NCBI GenBank assembly: GCA_030549205.1
Contig: JAUKTV010000004.1
Span: 1,488,001 to 1,552,000, forward strand
DNA: 64,000 bases
DNA from: Apiosordaria backusii
Taxonomy: Eukaryota > Ascomycota > Sordariomycetes > Sordariales > Lasiosphaeriaceae
Direction of reading: 5' to 3'
Part shown: piece by piece, positions 1 to 9,771 of the stretch
Position numbering within the stretch: the first letter of the stretch is position 1
Layout: each line of letters starts with the position of its first letter
Position numbers and translations under genes: made by a program
Notes under the pieces: model-generated
Database searches by the model: none
Told to the model about the DNA's origin: nothing
Seen by the model: the letters and a program-made list of their open reading frames with translations, nothing else

Positions 1-592
1 ATTGGTGGCTGCTGGATCCCGACTGGTCATACCAAGCCGTGGATGGCCGAAGTGGGTAATGGTACCCAGCTGGAGGTACTGTGTCGCTGTTGTATGCTTC
101 AGGCGGTGGTAGACTGTAGCTACCCTCACCATGGTCGATGATATCTGAGCTTGGCTCCACGCGGTGGGGGTCTCCGACATAACTGATTACTGGTTCTTGA
201 GGGGATATCGTACCCCCTGTTGAATCAACATCGCGAACATGATCATTCCTGGTGTTATATCGATAATACTTGCGATCCTGTCTGGGAGTTGGATCGACGT
301 GCTCCTCGGCTCGTCCTCCTTTCATATAAGGCAATCCCCTTGTGACATTATCCCATGTTCTTTGAGGCCTCTGCTTTGCTTGTTGTGTAGAGGTGGTGGG
401 AGGGGGGTTGGATGATTGTTGCCAGGAGCTGCTGGCTGGCGGCACATAGGAAGATCTGGAGTTGTATGAGCTTGCTGCGGAACCGCGGTAGAGGCTAGAA
501 AAGCGAGTATCCTCATCATAGAAGTCCTCTGAGCGGGGCCTGATATCATCTTGGTCACGGTGGGAAGCGCTGTAACCGTAAAATTCCGACAT
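1..592 (-). CDS. Ser/Tyr/Pro-rich protein, N-terminal part (runs off the window)
   Basis: An open frame begins at an ATG at 592-590 (A at -3, context GAAAATG) and stays open to the left edge, giving at least 197 codons. The protein starts MSEFYGYSASHRDQ and is rich in Ser, Tyr, Pro, Asp and Arg, with little hydrophobic content and no signal peptide, so it looks disordered. I recognise no family. It is transcribed away from the gene starting at 1731, which has a similar opening: MS plus aromatic residues, then an acidic DFY/DFE segment, then a Ser-rich stretch. The two may be diverged paralogues sharing one promoter region. The C-terminal part and function are not visible. The steady use of codons with C, T or A in third position supports a real gene. 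Confidence 0.7.
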   Translation of the reverse strand, partial: MSEFYGYSASHRDQDDIRPRSEDFYDEDTRFSSLYRGSAASSYNSRSSYVPPASSSWQQSSNPPPTTSTQQAKQRPQRTWDNVTRGLPYMKGGRAEEHVDPTPRQDRKYYRYNTRNDHVRDVDSTGGTISPQEPVISYVGDPHRVEPSSDIIDHGEGSYSLPPPEAYNSDTVPPAGYHYPLRPSTAWYDQSGSSSHQ

Positions 593-1730
593 TTTCGATG
601 GAAGCTCGAGAATTAGAGAGTCCAGGAAGACAGGTGGGGAGGTCCCAGGTACATGTAAGTAGATTGTCTATCCAACAAGGAGCGAGTCAGAGAAAGTCAG
701 AGACACAAGTGTGATTCTCCTCCAATCGATATATGGATCAAGATACCGTGGTGAAAGCCGCTTGTGAGATAAGGTTAACTTGTTCTGGCGAGTATGGCGT
801 GTAGGGAATGGTGGTGGAAAATTCATAGGGGAGAACTCGTAGCCATTACGCTATAAGTACCTTGAGAGGTAGCCCATAACGTACTTCTCTTGCCAAATAT
901 TGACCTCGCATGATTACACCGTCGGTATCTCTCTGACACGAGTTACCGTTCAATTGTGGCGAGGCTGTTTCGCTTTAGCGTAGCTGAACTTGAAGCATTA
1001 TGGTACACGTTCAACACGGTGTAAAACCTCTCCCCAACGTGATAATGTTTGCGAGAGGCCGCGAGAGAGGGGGCTTAGCTTTATCGAAAAGACGATAGGT
1101 ACCTTATCCACACTTCTCATATATTCCAAACACCATATGGAAATTCGTTTGACAACGCAGTTGGTCGTCTGTTCAACATGCCTGATGATGAAGCATTCGC
1201 GTTAGAAAATGGCGCAGCAGTGAAACTGAGGGGCAAGGTCTGCCTGCTAACCAACACATCAGACCTCGCAATTCTCTTTCATCGGAACCAAACTCTCTTT
1301 ACAAACGGCCAAGATGATACATCGTCTCTACAATATCAACCCACTTTCCCCGCTGCTGCCGCTGCCGTCGAGCAACCTGACGTTTCAGCGAGGTACCGAT
1401 TCAACCTTTCGAGCATGTAGCAGGAATGCCCCAGCTGTTCAAAAGTGAAGCGAAGTCGCCACGATCTGCCATTATGCAATGATACATGGAACCGTATTAT
1501 GAGATGACGGAGGTTTGAACTGCGATATCAGAAGCACGATAGGGGAGACTTCTAGGTACCTACTTATAAGCAACCCACAGCTCCCCATAGAGTCTTCGCA
1601 GAGTCATTCTAACCACAGCATTGCCGACACTTTGACAGCTTTTACACAATCTTCATCGCAGCATAAGTTATTCATCAACTTTCACCTGCCCCAGCCTCAC
1701 ACCTTTGTGACCTCCAATCTCGCCTTCAAC
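593..1730. promoter_or_regulatory. Intergenic divergent promoter region between two head-to-head genes
   Basis: About 1.1 kb separates the start codons of two outward-facing genes, so it must hold both promoters and 5' UTRs. A TATA-like TTATAAG lies at 1563-1569, about 165 bp before the rightward ATG. Short ORFs inside it have no coding bias. I see no RNA gene or repeat. Confidence 0.5.
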
Positions 1731-2282
1731 ATGTCTGGTTATAGAAACTTCTATCACCCTCACGATGAGCCCATGACGCGCGCAGAAGACTTCGAGGAGG
1801 CACACAGTCCTTATACCCATGTCTACCACGGCCACAGAATGAGCTCCTCCAGTTCTTCCTATCACCAGCCGGAATCGTCCCGCAAGCCTAGTTCTTCCGA
1901 CAAGCCCAGTTCCTCCAAAAATACCAGTTCCTACAAGGGCAAAGAGCCCGCTTCTTCCAGAAAATCCACCGACCAGGACAAAGCGCCGGACGAGTACCGA
2001 GTGCCGTTAATTGTCGAAGTCGCCGACCACAATCCCAAGTGGGGAAAGACAGTACGATCTGCTCGCGCAATGCTCAAGGATTGGGGACGAGGGGAGAAAC
2101 CGCTTAAACCGACCGAGGGTTATAAAAAGGTCGTGTTGGAGGCTTCCAGGGGCGATGGGAGCGGCTACTACTACTCTTCTGTTGAGTACGAAACCGAGAA
2201 CAACGTTGACTTGGTTCAAGGGCCACAGTTCGGCCCTGTAGATTACAATCACAGTGTCGAAGCTACGCATCGGCAATACTAA
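1731..2282 (+). CDS. Small Ser-rich protein of unknown function
   Basis: Single-exon ORF of 183 aa. The open frame extends upstream to 1515, but I chose the ATG at 1731 because its context AACATG is good and protein-like composition begins there. Residues 1-45 are rich in Tyr, His and acidic residues (MSGYRNFYHPHDEP). Residues about 43-85 are a Ser/Lys/Pro low-complexity stretch with repeated KPSSS/SSSK units. The C-terminal 95 residues are better ordered (VPLIVEVADHNPKWGKT) and contain two Tyr-rich strands. No signal peptide or membrane segment is present. The family is not recognised. It is head-to-head with the gene at 1-592, which has a similar N-terminal layout. Confidence 0.65.
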   Translation: MSGYRNFYHPHDEPMTRAEDFEEAHSPYTHVYHGHRMSSSSSSYHQPESSRKPSSSDKPSSSKNTSSYKGKEPASSRKSTDQDKAPDEYRVPLIVEVADHNPKWGKTVRSARAMLKDWGRGEKPLKPTEGYKKVVLEASRGDGSGYYYSSVEYETENNVDLVQGPQFGPVDYNHSVEATHRQY

Positions 2283-2870
2283 AGACGGAGACACTGATGC
2301 CCTGAGGAGCCGTTCAAAGACTTAACGGCGATGGAGCGGCTGCACGTGGTCAGGGCTGGTAACTGACTACCCGCTCGATGCCAGCCAGTATCGCTGTGGG
2401 ACTCCGATATGGGAAGCAAGGAGCCGAATGCTCGACGGAGATTTAGGTGGCGTTTGCAGCTTTGTGGTGTTCTACTGCAGCATCTACTTGGGTCTTTTTG
2501 TTTCTTCTTCTTTCTTGCTCTTTTGTGTTTCGGCATTGTAGTCAGCTCTTTGTTGTCTTTCTCTCACATTTTAAAACCCGGAAACCAAAAGGGAAAAAAG
2601 TTCCGCAAGATATGAAGAAAACATCAAAAGAGAGCATGCTTTTGGAAATACATCGAGGTGGATAGGTAGCTTTCATTGCCTACTTTTCTTTTGAGTTTTT
2701 CTTTTACGAATCATTATTTAGGTACCTTCATAGCTCAATAACGCAGGCACGTTGTTAAGGTATCTTTTTTGGAAATGGCTGCTATCTCTCTTGAGTGATA
2801 CAATTCAGTTAGTTCGTATATATTTCAACTCCATCTCCAGTCCACAACATAAGCACTCGTAACAGTCTAC
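2283..2870. other. Intergenic, convergent 3' region
   Basis: The 588 bp hold the 3' ends of two convergent genes and several pyrimidine-rich runs, such as the T/C tract near 2500-2525. No gene, RNA or repeat is evident. Confidence 0.5.
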
Positions 2871-4043
2871 CTACTTCCCACCCCCCAACAGCCCACCCAA
2901 AACAGGCGACAAAATCCCCCCAACGCCCTCTCCAACCGCACCCACCGTCTCCCCCAATCCACCAACCAAACCGCCCACCACTCCTCCCAGGTCCCCTCTC
3001 CCCAACGCCCCAGTAGTGTTTCCCACAGTGTTTCCAAGTCCCCGTGTAACACCCCCAACAGTATCCCCCACCCCCCTCGTCACTCCCCCAAGAGTATTCC
3101 CCACCCCCTTCGTCAGTCCACCGACAGGACCACCAATGGTATTCCCCAAATCATCAGTCGCCCTGTTGACAGTGTTCCCCAAACCAGAGGTAACTCCCCC
3201 AACAGCCCCCCCAAGGTTACGGGTAGTATTCCCGACTGTGTTCCCAACCCCGGAGGTAACTCCCCCGACAGTCCCGTAGATATCACCCCGAGCAAGCGAG
3301 TCGTTCGTTCGGTTGAGGGTATCGAGTGCCCCAGAGGTAAGGCCCTGGGTAGTCTGTCCAACACCAGCGGTGGCAGTGCCGAGGGTGTTGCCTACTCCCT
3401 GGGCTACGCCTCCAACGGTTCTGCCAACGCCTTGGGCGACGCCGCCGACGGTGTTGGAGAGTTGCTTGGTGAAGGACGAGGTGGGGATGTGAGCTTCGGG
3501 GGCGTACTTCTTCTTTCTTGGAGTGGGAGTTTGCGCTTGGGTGGCGGGTATCTCAGGAGCAGGGGCTGCTACTGGGGGTTGGACAGGGCGCTTGACTGGG
3601 GCAGGAGCAGCAACAGGCTTCGCCATGGGCTGGGATTGTGAAGTCTTGGGCATAGCTGGGGAAGCTGTCGGGACCCTGGGAGGTGTAGCTGCAGATCGAG
3701 CTGGAACAGGAGATCTAACAGGGGTGGTGGTCTTCATCTGTCCGATGGGGACCGGCTTGTTCACGCTCGATGGTGAAGACACCCCAAGAGCTTTCTTCGT
3801 ATGAGCCGTCATTGTCACCGGTCGGAAGTTGGGCTTGTGGGAGGACTGCTCCGCGGGTGTGGCTGCAACAGCTGGGGAGTACTTCTTCGCTGGAGTGGTC
3901 ACTTTGGCCGGAGCTTTGGGCGTGGCGTAAGAGGTCGCGTCTTTGGCCTTCGTGCTTGCTGTCTTGGTAGGCTTCGTGGAAGATGTCGCAGCAGCCTTCT
4001 TCGTGGATGTACTAGTCGTTTTGGAAGCAGAGGTAGTCGGCAT
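2871..4043 (-). CDS. 11-residue Gly/Val/Thr repeat protein with basic Ala/Pro/Lys-rich N-terminus
   Basis: Single-exon ORF of 390 aa. Residues 1-185 are a low-complexity Thr/Ala/Pro/Lys region resembling histone-H1-like or linker sequence. Residues about 190-390 are tandem 11-residue units of the form NTVGGVTRGVG, which at DNA level are degenerate 33-bp units. Eleven-residue periodicity with alternating small, polar and hydrophobic residues is known from synucleins, perilipins and apolipoproteins, where it forms amphipathic 11/3 helices on lipid surfaces. Lipid-droplet or membrane binding is therefore a plausible inference. The repeats here are Gly-rich and Lys-poor, so a glycine-zipper or cell-surface role is an alternative. 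No signal peptide is seen. The start at 4043 (context AAAATGCC) is the first ATG of the frame. Confidence 0.75.
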   Translation of the reverse strand: MPTTSASKTTSTSTKKAAATSSTKPTKTASTKAKDATSYATPKAPAKVTTPAKKYSPAVAATPAEQSSHKPNFRPVTMTAHTKKALGVSSPSSVNKPVPIGQMKTTTPVRSPVPARSAATPPRVPTASPAMPKTSQSQPMAKPVAAPAPVKRPVQPPVAAPAPEIPATQAQTPTPRKKKYAPEAHIPTSSFTKQLSNTVGGVAQGVGRTVGGVAQGVGNTLGTATAGVGQTTQGLTSGALDTLNRTNDSLARGDIYGTVGGVTSGVGNTVGNTTRNLGGAVGGVTSGLGNTVNRATDDLGNTIGGPVGGLTKGVGNTLGGVTRGVGDTVGGVTRGLGNTVGNTTGALGRGDLGGVVGGLVGGLGETVGAVGEGVGGILSPVLGGLLGGGK

Positions 4044-4820
4044 TTTCTTTGACGTTGAAGCTGAGAGATGAGATGAACGTGTTAGTTGCCTCTTCGGGTA
4101 ATGTGGATCCGCTTCAGGGATTCCTTACACGCCACCGCAGTTGGTTGCTGCTTGACCTTGGCTTGGGAAGTGCTCGGCATTGTGCTTTGGTTAAAATTCT
4201 TTCTTTTCTTGACGATATTTGGTCTGATAAAGATGTCGCAAGAAAATTGGAAGGCGGCTGAGACAGGTTAATATTGAAGACGAGACGATCAAGTGTTGGG
4301 ATGATGGTCAAACTCTCCAGCAGGATCCAAGATTTTACCGTACGATCTGTGACGTCAAGCCATATTTCTCCGCATCGTCTCTCCGATTTCTCGCATAACA
4401 AAGGTGTGGCCGTGAACGATTATGAGTGGCTTGCCACAGCGAGAGAAAGGATACCATCCTTGACTGAGACTTCTGATTCGTTAAACAACCACCCACAACG
4501 ATGTCCGCGCCACCCTCCTCCACAGTCTTAGCGCAAGGTAGCCCCAGAGAGTCGAATCATCTCGATCCTTGAACGTGGCTGGAAATTATGCAAAAGTCAG
4601 AAATCAAGTGTTTGGCTGCCGTCATTGTCCAAGGGCGTAGACAGCTACAGAGAAAATGTCAACTTCGTTTACTCAAAATCATCATGGAGGGAGCGTGGCA
4701 ACCCAGGAAAATGGAGGCTCATACCAGGGTTCACGGCAAAAAAAAGACTACAAGCTCTTCAGCAAATATAATGATACCTAGTCTAAGTGTTATTAAAGGG
4801 TAAAAAGATGAAAAAGACAT
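4044..4820. other. Intergenic upstream region of the repeat protein
   Basis: About 780 bp that would contain the promoter of the minus-strand repeat-protein gene. Small ORFs on both strands lack coding bias. Nothing else is recognisable. Confidence 0.4.
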
Positions 4821-4908
4821 TCCCCTCGACCGGAATCGAGCCGGTGACCTTTCGGTATCAATAAATTCCTTTACAGCCGAACGTGATAGCCAACTACACC
4901 ACAAGGGG
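4821..4908 (-). tRNA. tRNA-Tyr(GTA) with a 14-nt intron
   Basis: The minus strand folds as a cloverleaf. The acceptor arms are CCCCTTG and CGAGGGG, the anticodon stem is TTCGG/CCGAA, the anticodon loop CTGTAAA carries GTA at 4874-4872, and the T arm is ACCGG-CTCGATT-CCGGT. A 14-nt intron at 4857-4870 sits directly after position 37, the canonical place. C1-G72 and discriminator A73 are eukaryotic tyrosine identity features. Nuclear tRNA-Tyr genes of eukaryotes normally carry an intron. Confidence 0.93.
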
Positions 4909-5607
4909 TTTTAATTGGTGGCAGCGACTCCAGGAAGTGGACCACATGATACTCGACCGTCGCTATCGATCAACGAAAGCCGCTCCTCGTTCATCAACGA
5001 AGTGCGAAACTCAGACGTCCCAGCAGAAGCCGCAACATTAAGAACCGTGGGCATTCCAGTAATTGAACTCGATTTCAGCTCCTAGGATGCCCGGTATTGC
5101 CACCACACGAATGATGTTGGCTGGGCAGGTGGGTAAGGTAGCGGGGCCGAGGATGGACCAGTCTTTGTGCTAGATCACGTGATAATTTTTGTGGTGTCAG
5201 GGAACAAGTGGGCTCATGCACGTTTCTCAAGGTGGAAGTCAGCTTGACACATCTGTTAACTGATCCAAATTCTGAGAGCCGCAGATCGTCAAAGTGCAAT
5301 CGACTTTGGGCCGTTCCAAGTTTCTCATGTATTAGCTTCAACACTTTCCCATGTTCCGCGACTCGAAATGCCGTGCCATGTCCCATCGATCTTGGTTGAC
5401 TTTGGGGCTGCTCCAAATCGCCAAAGACACCACTAAAGAGTGCCAATTGCGGCCATGACGCAGGTGATTCCGCCACGACCACCGTCCTCTCATCAACCCC
5501 CTTTTATCTCGCATCCATCTCTCGAGATGACTTGATCTCTTCTCCCGCCGATGTAGGCTTTTTTGATGCCTTTGGAAAAACCACCACGACAGCTTTTGCC
5601 CTTTGCC
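4909..5607. other. Intergenic, promoter side of the FAD oxidoreductase
   Basis: About 700 bp between tRNA-Tyr and the oxidoreductase start. The minus-strand ORF at 5075-5482 has no biased codon use and no recognisable domain, so I do not call it a gene. Confidence 0.4.
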
Positions 5608-7471
5608 ATGTCCAAAAGTCCGAAAAAGAAGAGAGTGCTGGTTGTTGGGGCTGGTGCTGCAGGTACGACGCCCCTATTTGTGCCTGTTTTTGTTCTGGTT
5701 GTGACTGACAACATTCAGGGATGTCCTGCGCCCACCACCTCGCCCAGCACCCAGACAAGTTCGACGTTACCCTCATCGAAGCCACAAACTACTGCGGCGG
5801 CCAAGCTTTCTCTATTTCCATTGATAAGGAAAAGCACGGTGCTTCGTGGCTCAACCAAGGTGTTCAAGGAGGTTCTTACATCTTCCATCACACAATGACA
5901 ATGTTTGCCCGCCAAGGTCATGTTGCCAACCCCGTCAAATTGCAAGTCTCCTTCGGAAAGGGCGATCGGTTCTGGACCAATGTCTACCCGACAAAGCTCC
6001 TCGAAAAGCACCAGAACGAGATCCGCCGCTTCGTCAAGATGCTCACCATCACTCGCTGGTTTGAGCTTTTCTTCGCCTTGCTACCGATCAAGTACCTCAT
6101 GAAGCTCTTCATGTTTAGCTACGAGTTCGCCAACGCAGTTGCTCTCCCCATGGTTGCACTTTTCCTCGGCACAGGAAACTACACTCCCGAAGTGCCCACC
6201 ATCATTTTGGAACGGTTGTGCACCAGTCCTACCTACGGCATGTGGTATCCCCCGGACCAGGAAAGTATAGCCAGCAACCTCCCCCCAATGGTCGTCTTCC
6301 CAAACTTCAGTCAATTCTACGAAGACTGGAAAAAGGATTTGGTGAAGAATGGTGTAAAAGTCCGCCTGTCAACAGAGCTCACCGAGACCGTCATCCGGGA
6401 CAAAAATGGTGTGGTTGTCAAGCTGATCAAGCGTACCCCAGCCCCTGACAACCACAACCCATCCAGTGCCTGGGCTCCAAAGGATTTGACCATCAACGCG
6501 GACCCTGCTGCCGAGGAGACCAACGAGCACTACGATGAGGTCGTTTTCTGCTGCCTGTAAGTCACCCCCCCTACTTTTTTGCCCTACCACTAACATTCCC
6601 TTGTTTTCCTTTCAACAGAGCAGACACAACCTCACGTCTCCTCTCCGCCTCCCGCACCCTCCGCGAGAAGCTCATCCTCCCCCGCACCATCTGGTCAAAT
6701 GACCTAACAGTCACCCACACCGACTCGTCCTACATGATCAAGCACTACGAAAACTTCTTCACCCCCTACCAAGCCGTCACTTCCCTCTCCGGGACCGACC
6801 ACTCCACCCGGGTTGCCATCGCCAGGGGTGACCACGGTGAAACCAATTCCTTCAAACCAATGTATTACATCAAGCCCTACCCCTCCGACCTCTCCAAGCT
6901 GGAAATGTCGTTTGACTGTACCAACTACCAAGCTCAGTTCCCGCCCAGCGTCCCGTTTGAGAATCATGTGTTTCAGACTATTTTCTTGAACAAGGAGCGA
7001 GATGGGTATTTGTGGACCGACAATGAGATTGATCAGAGTAAGGTCATCAGAAAGGACTGGTGGCATCAGCTTTGTCACTCCTGGACGCATTTCATTTTAG
7101 TTGTGCCTTGGTTGTGGCTTTTGCAGGGGAGGAAGCATGTGAGGTTTGCGGGGAGCTGGACGTTGATTAATGCGCATGAGGTGGCGGTTATGAGCGGGAT
7201 TGCGGCGGCGGTGGATTTGGGGGCGGAGTACCCGAGGGATTTGGAGCGGGATGGGTGGGCGCTGCTGTGTTTTCGGTTGTATTATTTGTTGGTGTATGGG
7301 AGGTGGTATAGGAGGAGGAATAAGAGTAAGGAGTCGGCTGGGGAGGGGACTGAGTGGGCGGGGGGGTTGTATGGGAGTGTTTATAAGGGGCCTGGGGTGG
7401 TGGAGGAGGAGAGGCAGATGTGGAGGGTGGAGAGTGAGGGGGGGGAGGGGGTGAATGGGATTATGAAGTGA
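5608..7471 (+). CDS. FAD/NAD(P)-binding amine-oxidase-like oxidoreductase
   Basis: Three exons: 5608-5662, 5719-6556 and 6619-7471, giving 581 aa. Introns of 56 and 62 nt join in phase. The N-terminal Rossmann motif VLVVGAGAAGMSCAHHLA (GxGxxG at residues 14-19) is split by intron 1 and is followed by the acidic strand end VTLIEA and a GG doublet, typical of the NAD(P)-binding_8/flavin amine oxidase superfamily. Near the C-terminus RFAGSWTLINAHEVAVMSG resembles the second FAD-contacting segment of that family. Hydrophobic stretches in the middle (FELFFALLPIKYLMKLFMF) and near HFILVVPWLWLL suggest membrane association. The substrate cannot be told. An upstream in-frame ATG at 5566 would add 14 residues; I prefer 5608 (GCCATG). 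Codon use switches from C-ending to G-ending along the gene. Confidence 0.88.
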
Positions 7472-7738
7472 TGACGGGGTGTATTTGGGGATGTTGGGGA
7501 TTTCGATGATTTATGCCGGATGATGGTAACGGCGGCTGTAGAATGAACATGGTGTAGGTATACAATCCGAGATGTATAGATGAGAATGGAAGGTTATGTG
7601 AACAATGTGTGTATTTTGACGGGTCTCCGATGTTGAAAGTTCCTGCACAACCATGACAATACCAAAAAATGCGTGGGGACTGGCATAAATTCACAAAACA
7701 AAAAAAGATTTATCTGAATCACTCCAGATCATCAACAA

Positions 7739-7812
7739 CTCCTCCGGGAAGGCTCGAACTTCCAACCTCCTGATTAACAGTCAGACGCGCTAGCCAATTG
7801 CGCCACAGAGGA
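7739..7812 (-). tRNA. tRNA-Asn(GTT), no intron
   Basis: The minus strand gives a complete 74-nt cloverleaf. The acceptor is TCCTCTG/CGGAGGA, the D arm GCGC...GCGC, the anticodon arm TCTGA-CTGTTAA-TCAGG with anticodon GTT, the T arm GGAAG-TTCGAGC-CTTCC, and the discriminator G. It lies in the spacer between the oxidoreductase and the small secreted protein. Confidence 0.95.
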
Positions 7813-8096
7813 TATTATGCCTTGTTGAAAATCATGCTCCCATTTTGTGATTTTATCCGGCGTTAGTTGAGGTGGAGTTGTGTGTGGATATCTGTCTTCT
7901 TCTGTGTCCAGCACGCAGTTCCACTTTTGGCTCGGTTACTCGGTCGTTCAGGACAGGTATCCACAATAGGGGCCATCGAGCTCTGTTCAGGGGTAAACGT
8001 CATATTGGCTTTTGGGAGAATACTCAGTGATGGGCGGTTGGGATTAGGAGATATCTGGTTGTTTTATATACATGATTATGATGAGTATATGGTGGC

Positions 8097-8713
8097 TCAC
8101 TCAATCTCAATCGGAGTCAAAATTGGCCCCCCTCGCAGCGGCGCCCAAGTAAGCCAGACGTACTTGCCCGTCTCCCTATACGTAACGAAGTGAATCTCCT
8201 GGGGACCTTCCTCTCTTAGGGGCGGGTTGTTGCCGAATGTAGCCATGAGGCCGTACTGGCCGGCGCGAAGTGAATCAACTCCGGGGATGGAGTTGGGCCA
8301 GGGCCAGAGCTTTTTCTCGGTGTCAGTACACTGAATATTGGTGCGGAAAGAAAGCTGATATGCCAACTTACACCGAAGGGGAACGCATCGGCATCCTTCT
8401 CGCAGTAGAACGTAGCACCGCGGATGGAGCAAGGCCCAGCTGAGTTGAATAGTTGGAAAGTTTTCACACTGTTTCCAGCTGTGAGCTGCTTGGCGACAAA
8501 AGTGCCGCATTGCCTTTCGTTCGTAGTCCAGAGACCCGCGTTGGTCAAGCACCCGAGGTTGGCGTGGTCACCTTGATTCCAGAGCGTGCGGATTTGACCG
8601 GCTCCAAAGAAACCTTGGCCGGCAGGAGCAATACTGAATACCGGGGCTTCTGATTCTGGAACAGGGGCAGCAGCGACAAGACCTGCCAGGGGAAGGAAAG
8701 TGGAGATGCGCAT
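8097..8713 (-). CDS. Small secreted protein, cysteine-containing, unknown family
   Basis: Two exons on the minus strand: 8713-8372 and 8315-8097, about 186 aa. The intron has donor GTAAGT at 8371 and branch CTGAC. The acceptor is at 8316, or 6 nt later at 8310, which would drop two Lys residues in frame. The start at 8713 begins a clear signal peptide (MRISTFLPLAGLVAAAPVP). The mature part has four cysteines (GCLTN, RQCGT, GPCSI, FYCEK) and Trp-rich segments (KLWPWPNSIPG, YVWLTWAP). I do not recognise the fold. Size, export and cysteines are typical of fungal effector-like or extracellular proteins, but no function is assigned. Confidence 0.8.
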
Positions 8714-9771
8714 CTTGAGGAGTAGGTAGCAGTCGATCAACTAGGCAAGGTAGTAGACACCGGTAGTAGTGTTGCTAGCGAGCGGAGCAAGTCTGAGTGA
8801 CAGCTGAGCTTGTGGAGCATGATGTCAGACCAGCTTCAGGGGATGGGACAGCGTGATTTATACCTTATCTTGACGACACGGCAAGATCGGTCACGCTTCA
8901 TTTACCCCGGACTGCGGTGGTGAAAAATCCACGATGCTGTCTGAACCCCGGACTCAACCTGCATTACCGGGGATTGACAGCTGTCTCTCTTCCTGGTTCA
9001 TGGAACTTCAGGGTAGCTCTTCATCTCTCGTTGCGTGCTTGTCGTGCCCGTCATGCATGTCAAAGCGTGCCCAGATGGGTTGACGATCCATTCTGCCGTG
9101 CCGTTTCTTGGTACTGTGACGTTGGACCTGCCAGGCTTTTTTCCGAGAGGCTTACCTACAGATTAGGTTATTGCGGAAGATGAGCCCCTTCGACTTAACC
9201 GACCGAATGGACTAGTACGCCGAGAAGTTATCAACTTTGGGTCATGCTACCCCGCCCGTTAACACCACCATCCGCAATTGGGGAAGTGCCGGAGCTCTCA
9301 TGAGTAGAAACTTTGGTTAGAGGGTCGCAGTAACGCGCGGCACTTTCTGAAATCTTGTTGGTGCTCGGAGCGATGCGCTTGAAGGGCTTGTTTGTGAGAA
9401 TTTGTAATCCGTCGTCTGTGATTGCCAAGGACAAAGTCATAAAAGCTTGCCATGGATGGTCTTTCCCCTTCGGCCCAACTGTGCCTTAGCGAACAGATCC
9501 GCAACGTCGTACTCCGTTCCAAATCTCGCATGGTTGGTTTGTAAGGGAAGTGTAATCCACGACGGGCTATTTTGCACTTTCCTAACTCAACATCAAGGTC
9601 CTGAACTAGAAGTTCTTTTCCCTGCAGCTCATCTCAACGACTGACCGACCGAATTCGGTGGGAAGATAGCGCAAAGCGAGAAGGGTCGAGTTTGAAGCGG
9701 TATTTGACTCCGTCAGCTTCGGGGAAATTCCGGTCCGCCCCGTTAACTGGCCTTGTATGAGACAGAAATGA
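8714..9771. other. Intergenic, about 1 kb
   Basis: Holds the promoter of the secreted-protein gene and the 3' end of the HET gene. The ORFs at 8917-9183 and 9231-9531 show no codon bias. No repeat or RNA gene was seen. Confidence 0.4.

Noticed and set aside
5075..5482. 135-codon minus-strand ORF upstream of the FAD oxidoreductase
   Set aside because: No codon bias, no domain, no signal peptide; likely chance.
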